Program-made: the position numbers and the translations under genes
The notes under the pieces: model-generated
What the model was told of the DNA's origin: nothing
The model's input: the letters and a program-made list of their open reading frames with translations, nothing else
The model's database searches: none
In this document: one piece after another, positions 1-64,000 of the stretch
How the letters are laid out: each line of letters opens with the position of its first letter
Numbering within the stretch: the stretch's first letter is position 1
DNA from: Halocaridina rubra
Taxonomy: Eukaryota; Arthropoda; Malacostraca; Decapoda; Atyidae
DNA: 64,000 bases
Direction of reading: 5' to 3'
NCBI GenBank assembly: GCA_037179515.1
Contig: JAXCGZ010020834.1
Coordinates: 22,501-86,500 of the forward strand

Positions 1-345
1 TTTTTGTATATATTTCTACCCAGTTTATGCTAGATTTACACGTAGAATATGGCTTCCATATCAAAAAACTCTGCATCGTTATTGTAGAAAATGGAAGTTT
101 TAGGAATTATCATATTGAATTCATTTTATAAAAAATTATAATTTCATCTGTTAGTTAAATAGACATATAATCAAATAGTGCATCACTTTTGCACCGTTGC
201 GCCTGTTATTGTTCTAAACCCAAGTATTCTTAGATAGTTGTTATCTGTTTTAATCAGCTTATCAGTTATGTAAAGCAGATTTTGCTGTTTATATAATATG
301 CATAAGTATTGTTATAATACTTAACTTGTTGACAGTGATAAATTC
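1..345. other. AT-rich non-coding DNA, nothing recognised
   Basis: I see no ORF, repeat or structural RNA in this leading stretch. It precedes a compound microsatellite. Confidence 0.5.
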
Positions 346-370
346 TTAGATTTTTGTGAACCCTTTAGTG

Positions 371-573
<203 letters not shown>

Positions 574-574
574 G

Positions 575-1318
575 ATGTAAGGTAATGAGAATGGGTTCAA
601 GTGCAAGAAGGCCCAAGCTTGACTACTCGGTGGCAGGAGTACAACTTCAAGAAACAGAGAATGAGAGAGATCTAGGAGTAAACATACTGGCCGATTTGTC
701 TCCAGAAATGCATATAAATGGCATAGTAAGGGCAGCATATGCTTTCTTAGCAACTGTAATGATAGCCTTCAGGCACATGGACAAGGAAATGTTCAGAAAT
801 ATTTATGTAACCTATGTGAGGCCAAAACTTGAATACGCGGCCCCTTTTGGAATCCGCTCTTGAAAAAGCACGTAACTAAGCTTGACAAAATTCAAAGACA
901 TACCACGAAACTGGTGCCAGAAATACGCAATCTCAGTTATGATGAGAGGCCAAGGGATTTAGTCTTACCATCACTCGAAGCTAGAAGATTGAGGGGGGAT
1001 ATGGTGACAGTCTTTAAATTCCTTCATGGTTATGATAGAGTGGATAGGGATCGATATTTTGATATGGCTGGCACTAGAACTAGAGGTCATACTGTGAAGC
1101 TTTGTAAGAAAGCTTCTTTGCAGGATGTAAGGAAGTACTTTTATTTTAGTGTAAGGGTAGTTGATAATTGGAATTCGCTAAGCGAGGAGGTAGTTAATGC
1201 TAACTCAATCCATAGTTTTAACGACAAGTATGATAAGTATCACTAAGTACAGAATGGAACCGATCAGGAGGCGGGAAGACACGAGCTTTAGGCTCTCTCC
1301 CCTAAGCATAATTAGGTA
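575..1318 (+). mobile_element. LINE 3' fragment (family A): end of reverse transcriptase ORF
   Basis: Translations from 585 and 860, joined by a frameshift near 848, read [64 protein letters not shown] and VRVVDNWNSLSEEVVNANS. This is the typical C-terminal region after the reverse-transcriptase palm of a CR1/jockey-like non-LTR element. It ends with CACAATTAGGTAATCACAC, the same 3' end as the satellite units downstream. The ORF is broken and 5' truncated. Confidence 0.85.
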
Positions 1319-1401
1319 ATCACACTCACTCACATACACAATGAGGCTGAGGGAATTAGACTTACCATCACTCGAAGCTAGAAGAGTGAGGGGGGATATG
1401 G

Positions 1402-2519
1402 CAAAAATACATATGAAAAAACTCAAGAAAACATCAACTCAGTGAATATGAGTAATTGCTTAAATGACAATTCTTCCAATGAAAACACAAGAGAGTACTT
1501 CAAGCTAACTCCTATAGATTGTACTACCCTAATTCTTACCATAAAGAGCCTATGAAACTCTGGCTCTTATGGTTCAGATGGTATACCATTTCAGTTCATC
1601 AAAGATGCTCTACCCATGATTGCATCCTATATTCTAACTATTATGAACACTTCCATTGTTACTAAAAAGTTTCCTGTCTCTTGGAAAATATCACATGTAA
1701 TACCTCTGCATAAAAAGGGGGACAGAGAAGATGTGACAAACTATCGTCCCATTTCCCTGCTACCCATTTTCTCTAAAATATTAGAAAAAATTGTTGCATG
1801 TCAACTTATGTCATATTTAGAATCAAATAGACTACTAACGATTAGCCAACATGGTTTCAGACCAAAACTCTCGACGGAAACTGCACTGCTTAAAGTTACA
1901 AATAGTATATATAATAATATAGATATGAAAAAAATATCTTTACTAATTTTGTTAGACTTATCAAAAGCCTTCGACAGTGTAAACCATGAAATTCTTTTAA
2001 GTAAATGTATTAACTTAAATATTGATCCAAGCTGGTTTAGCGAGTATCTATCCAACACAAGACAGAGCAGTGAGCTCTTTATTCACAGAACAAACACAGA
2101 AGCAGGTTTAAAGATGATCACTATCAAAGGGCCAACACTCTGGAATAATATTCCAGAGCATCTTAAAAATGCATCCTCCTTCACAGCTTTCAAAGGCAAA
2201 TTATATAGTTTTCATTTGGACAAATAGTTGCTGCTCATTAAGAACTAATTATTCTCATTGTAAGGAAACAAATATGGAAATGATGCCGATAATAACGATC
2301 CTGTATCTAGTGGCATACTTACTACTTTATTATTAACATTATTGTTAACATTTTTATTACAGCATTATTATTTTCTATGAAAGCTACATTTAATTTAACT
2401 ATATGTCTAACCCTCTTATTTATTAGTTTAATTACATGTCTACTTATAAGTTACTATTAATGTTGAATAACCATTGTACAAAATGGAAATAAATGTTTTG
2501 ATTTTGATTGATTTTGATT
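1402..2519 (+). mobile_element. LINE (family B) copy with internal deletion, nested in family A array
   Basis: The frame from about 1558 to 2227 reads GSDGIPFQFIKDALPM, NYRPISLLPIFSKILE, QHGFRPKLSTETALL and LLDLSKAFDSVNHEILL (reverse-transcriptase fingers and palm). It then jumps from DPSWFSEYLSNTRQS to the C-terminal IKGPTLWNNIPEHLKNA. The YADD core is therefore missing and the copy is dead. The 3' end has GGAAATAAATG followed by TGATTT-type repeats (2490-2519), a LINE-like tail. Flanks on both sides (1342-1401 and from 2520) are family A satellite sequence. Confidence 0.8.
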
Positions 2520-2816
2520 TGATTCATGGTTATGATAGAGTGGATAGGGATCGATATTTTGATATGGCTGGCTCTAGAACTAGAGGTCATAGTTTGAAGC
2601 TTGGTAAGAAAACTTGTTTGCAGGATGTAAGGAAATACTTTTTCAGTGTAAGAGTAGTTGATAATTGGAATTGGCTAAGCGAGGAGGTAGTTAATGCTAT
2701 CTCAATCCATAGTTTTAAAGACAGGTATGATAAGTATCACTAAGTATAAAATGGAAGCGATCAGGAGACGGGAAGATACGAGCTTTGGGCTCTTTCCCGT
2801 AAACACAATTAGGTAA

Positions 2817-2857
<41 letters not shown>

Positions 2858-3431
2858 TTCTTATCAAATGTAAGGGTAGCCTTCAGGCACATGGACAAGG
2901 AAATGTTCAGAAATATTTATGCAACCTATGTGAGGCCAAAACTCGAATATGCAGCCCCCTTTTGGAATCCGCACTTGAAAAAGCACATAGCTAAGCTTGA
3001 AAAAGTTCAAAGACATGCCACGAAACTGGTGCCAGAAATACGCAATCTCAGTTATGATGAGAGGCTGAGGGAATTAGACTTACCATCACTCGAAGCTAGA
3101 AGAGTGAGGGGGGATATGGTGACAGTCTTTAAATTCCTTCATGGTTATGATAGAGTGGATAGGGATCGATATTTTGATATGGCTGGCTCTAGAACTAGAG
3201 GTCATAGTTTGAAGCTTGGTAAGAAAACTTGTTTGCAGGATGTAAGGAAATACTTTTTCAGTGTAAGAGTAGTTGATAATTGGAATTGGCTAAGCGAGGA
3301 GGTAGTTAATGCTATCTCAATCCATAGTTTTAAGGACAGGTATGATAAGTATCACTAAGTATAAAATGGAAGCGATCAGGAGACGGGAAGATACGAGCTT
3401 TGGGCTCTTTCCCGTAAACACAATTAGGTAA

Positions 3432-3500
<69 letters not shown>

Positions 3501-4074
3501 TTCTTATCAAATGTAAGGGTAGCCTTCAGGCACATGGACAAGGAAATGTTCAGAAATATTTATGCAACCTATGTGAGGCCAAAACTCGAATATGCAGCCC
3601 CCTTTTGGAATCCGCACTTGAAAAAGCACATAGCTAAGCTTGAAAAAGTTCAAAGACATGCCACGAAACTGGTGCCAGAAATACGCAATCTCAGTTATGA
3701 TGAGAGGCTGAGGGAATTAGACTTACCATCACTCGAAGCTAGAAGAGTGAGGGGGGATATGGTGACAGTCTTTAAATTCCTTCATGGTTATGATAGAGTG
3801 GATAGGGATCGATATTTTGATATGGCTGGCTCTAGAACTAGAGGTCATAGTTTGAAGCTTGGTAAGAAAACTTGTTTGCAGGATGTAAGGAAATACTTTT
3901 TCAGTGTAAGAGTAGTTGATAATTGGAATTGGCTAAGCGAGGAGGTAGTTAATGCTATCTCAATCCATAGTTTTAAGGACAGGTATGATAAGTATCACTA
4001 AGTATAAAATGGAAGCGATCAGGAGACGGGAAGATACGAGCTTTGGGCTCTTTCCCGTAAACACAATTAGGTAA

Positions 4075-4143
<69 letters not shown>

Positions 4144-4759
4144 TTCTTATCAAATGTAAGGGTAGCCTTCAGGCACATGGACAAGGAAATGTTCAGAAAT
4201 ATTTATGCAACCTATGTGAGGCCAAAACTCGAATATGCAGCCCCCTTTTGGAATCCGCACTTGAAAAAGCACATAGCTAAGCTTGAAAAAGTTCAAAGAC
4301 ATGCCACGAAACTGGTGCCAGAAATACGCAATCTCAGTTATGATGAGAGGCTGAGGGAATTAGACTTACCATCACTCGAAGCTAGAAGAGTGAGGGGGGA
4401 TATGGTGACAGTCTTTAAATTCCTTCATGGTTATGATAGAGTGGATAGGGATCGATTTTTTGATATGGCTGGCTCTAGAACTAGAGGTCATAGTTTGAAG
4501 CTTCGTAAGAAAACTTGTTTGCAGGATGTAAGGAAATACTTTTTCAGTGTAAGAGTAGTTGATAATTGGAATTGGCTAAGCGAGGAGGTAGTTAATGCTA
4601 TCTCAATCCATAGTTTCAAGAACAGGTATGATAAGTATCACTAAGTATAAAATGGAAGCGATCAGGAGACGGGAAGATACGAGCTTTGGGCTCATTCCCG
4701 TAAGCACAATTAGGTAATCACAATTAGGTAATCACACACACACACACACACACACACAA
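2520..4759 (+). repeat. Tandem array of a 643-bp LINE-derived unit with (CA)n
   Basis: The same landmark (AGCCTTCAGGCACATGG) recurs at about 2878, 3521 and 4164, giving a 643-bp period. A truncated unit lies at 2520-2860. Each full unit carries a 155-residue open frame of LINE C-terminal type (YVRPKLEYAAPFWNPHLKKH to SFKDRYDKYH) followed by a (CA)n run. The first two full units encode identical proteins and the third differs at three residues. The array is therefore recently amplified or homogenised LINE 3' DNA, not host genes. Confidence 0.92.
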
Positions 4760-5204
4760 TTAAACTATTGCATACTTTATATTTATCCGCAGACTTTATT
4801 TTTCGAACCTTGTAAAAAAGTTTATTATAATTCACCTGAAAGTATATTTCTTTTTATCGAAATAAAACTTAGTCTTGGCAATTTCATATATTGTTCACGC
4901 CAGCCGCTTGGAGACAGCATACACGCATAAAATTTAATTCAGAGGGCGTGACTACATCATCTCATCCTTTTTTGCTCTCCTCGGCGCTGTCCAGTAGATG
5001 AAAACTTGACTTCTTTCTGGTGTTTGCTAAATGTTTAAAAAGCGTGTAAAGTAATTTTATACATTTATAAAAAAAGTAACACTAAAATGGATTTACTACA
5101 TCGATATACGTTGTCTTACGAAATTAAACTGTAATGAAACTTACGAAAGAAACTTGGAAAACGTGAAGGGGCTGAAATAAGAATCTACCCCTTAGGGTGA
5201 GACA

Positions 5205-5392
5205 GAGAGTAGGCTCGTCACGTAAGTGGCAGGAAGAGGCCAGTCACTGCTAGAACACTGTAGCAGAGAGATTAAAGCAGTCCCTTCGGCTCCATTTCTT
5301 TTTGTCTTATTAAATAGTTGTTGTAGTGCGACGACGTAGTTACGTTAATTGTAGTCACTTGTTCGTAACAAAAAGGAGCTTCGTCCGTAACT
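5205..5392 (+). promoter_or_regulatory. Gene A 5'UTR/promoter-proximal region
   Basis: This stretch directly precedes the gene A ATG and is free of recognisable repeats. I see no clear TATA box or initiator at a convincing distance. The ATG context is AACTATGC. The wider stretch 4760-5204 is also non-coding and repeat-poor, so the promoter probably lies here. The transcription start cannot be placed from the sequence. Confidence 0.35.
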
Positions 5393-32980
<27,588 letters not shown>

Positions 32981-34759
32981 AGATCATTAGCTTTATATAA
33001 AAATAGAAAAACATCATATAAAATGGGGTAAAGTATTTTGAAAGTTAAATAAGTTATTTTACCATTAAGATTAAGGTATGGATGTTTTTTCTCTTACGAT
33101 TCTATTCATACAGCCACAAATAATAGTGGAATTGTAGTGCCTTTCTTTTGTATTTGATGTGTTTTACTATCATCTTACTATATCTATATTTTCTACCAAA
33201 ATATTACTTGACCATTTATAATCATACATTTACTTTACTTTCCCGAGAACTCTAAGCTCCTAAAATCTGGTAATTCTACTTGTTATTTTTCTTTTTCAAA
33301 GTCTTTTCACTCATTGTAAATTATGCATGGCATGTGGTTTGAATTAAATTGAATTAAATTCCTCTTACCTTGATATGTGGAATAACGCCATTGATGAGTC
33401 AGTATGAACGACAAGCAATAACGATAATACCGAAAGACAGCACGAACCAAAAAACAAAAATACCAAACCGGCCGGTAAACAAAGCATAAACATCACCAAA
33501 AACACAACCTCTCCACACACGACTGGATCACCAATCCCTCACCGCCACTCACTCACCCAACTCAGTACCAACAATTCTGCTCCATATGTAAACCACCACC
33601 ACCTACCAAACTACATTTAGACTTTCTAAAGAACATGGCAGTATACAAAACTGCCCCCAATACATTGCTTCTGCTAAATAAAAAAAAACTAAATACTATA
33701 ATATATTACGCACACATACTCACATATTAACTGTATACAGTATCTCACTGTTCAGTTAGGTTTCCCCTGCTGAACAAAATAATGCATGGAGCAAGGCTTC
33801 ATCATACCTTGTCAGTCCTCCTCCCTTTATATCAGCAGTCCAATTAGAGAGAGAGAGTACATGAACAGTTGGCTGGCAATCAATCCTTCACTCATTAAAC
33901 TTAATATCTCACCACAATGCATTTGATGGAAGAAGAAAGATGTGCTCAGTATAATGCAACCCAGGTGTCACAGTTCTTTTTTTCAGTTATGGATCCCCGT
34001 CTGGCATCAGCAGGGTGTGATATTATGTTTAAAATTTAAAGTCTAGTTTGCAAGCTATAAGGCACCTTTATTATTGATGCTAATTTTATTTTCACTAATA
34101 CATTGTGTTCTATTTTTCTGACACTCATATAATTCTTATCTCTTTTTGGTACTTTTATTACAGTTATTACTGTTATTCAACTGTGGTGTGACTTCCATAT
34201 TGTTTGCTGTGGCAAAGTATGCATCACAAATAGCGTACTAACAATGGCAGAAGAAGGTAAATATGTACGGTACATGCTTCTATAGTATAGACCTGAAGGT
34301 ACTTACACACATAGAAAAAACTAATTGTTTATTAGCCATAATACTTATTTTGCTCATATTGCTATGTATTTTAAATGCTTCAGTAAAATAATATTTTAAC
34401 ATATTTACTGCTTCACTATTCCTTTCCCAGTAGTTTTTATATTGATAATTGTATATATGAAAATTGTTTTCTCTTATTTTGATGAATAACATTGTCACTT
34501 GAAACAACTGTATGTAAATGAATATTAAGACTAGTGGTTTACCTTCTTATTTGGTCATGTATGACCCCAGTGTTGGATGAGAATATACAATTCCTCCCAA
34601 GACACAAGAAACGATTATATAAAATGCATTGCTAAAAACATGTATGTTGAAATTATGATTGCCATAGTTTTATATTGCAAATAGCGTTCACTTGTAGTAT
34701 AACTTATCGTAATGGGGAAGCCAGTGTTTTTTCCTTTTGTGTAACATTCCCTTGAGCAA
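32981..34759. other. Convergent intergenic region between genes A and B
   Basis: About 1.8 kb separates the two stop codons. It contains no ORF worth calling and no recognised transposon. An A/C-rich stretch lies at about 33480-33660. Two ATTAAA hexamers at 33343 and 33353 are candidate poly(A) signals for gene A, about 365 nt after its stop. A reverse-strand AATAAA at 34328-34333 is a candidate for gene B, about 430 nt after its stop. Both are weak predictions. Confidence 0.5.
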
Positions 34760-63994
<29,235 letters not shown>

Positions 63995-64000
63995 AGTGGC

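Noticed and set aside
2891..4644. Three identical 155-codon ORFs as a tandem host gene family
   Set aside because: They match the C-terminal part of LINE reverse-transcriptase ORFs, lack any own start context, and sit in a satellite.
2520..4759. Regular repeats as a CRISPR array
   Set aside because: Units are 643 bp, contain LINE coding sequence and microsatellites, and the genome is eukaryotic.

Overview
This looks like a window of nuclear DNA from an arthropod, most likely a decapod crustacean. That is an inference from small exons in AT-rich introns, very dense (TA)n, (CT)n and (CA)n microsatellites, many tRNA-derived SINEs and several non-LTR retrotransposons. I see no bacterial gene organisation, CRISPR array or intact cellular RNA gene.

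The backbone is two complete molybdo-flavoenzyme genes of the xanthine dehydrogenase/aldehyde oxidase family, placed tail to tail. Gene A runs on the + strand from 5393 to 32980. Gene B runs on the - strand from 63994 to 34760. I could place 28 coding exons in each. All 27 introns interrupt the two genes at matching places, and 24 of 28 exons have identical lengths, so the pair is an inverted duplication. Each protein has two N-terminal [2Fe-2S] clusters, a central FAD domain and a large C-terminal molybdenum-cofactor domain. Gene A is open throughout (1362 residues). Gene B is open except for a one-base shift in exon 19, which could be escaped by a 3' splice site just downstream. The two differ from each other and from classical xanthine dehydrogenase at substrate-pocket residues: A lacks the Glu of the GGKE motif, and B lacks the Arg that binds purine. 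Both may therefore be specialised, aldehyde-oxidase-like paralogues.

Region by region: 1-345 holds nothing recognisable. 346-4760 is a microsatellite followed by LINE debris and a tandem array of a 643-bp LINE-derived unit. 4760-5392 is the upstream region of gene A. 5393-32980 is gene A, with LINE, SINE and minisatellite insertions in its introns. 32981-34759 is the short convergent intergenic gap. 34760-63994 is gene B, whose intron 25 carries two inverted LINE copies and whose intron 5 carries a Tigger-type DNA transposon.

The most unusual signals are in gene A. Short segments spanning exon-intron borders have been duplicated inside introns at three separate places: a roughly 75-bp, eight-unit array of decayed 3' splice sites before exon 21, one extra 3' splice site before exon 24, and one extra 5' splice site after exon 14. 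Each gene also has one GC-AG intron, at a site where its paralogue uses GT-AG.
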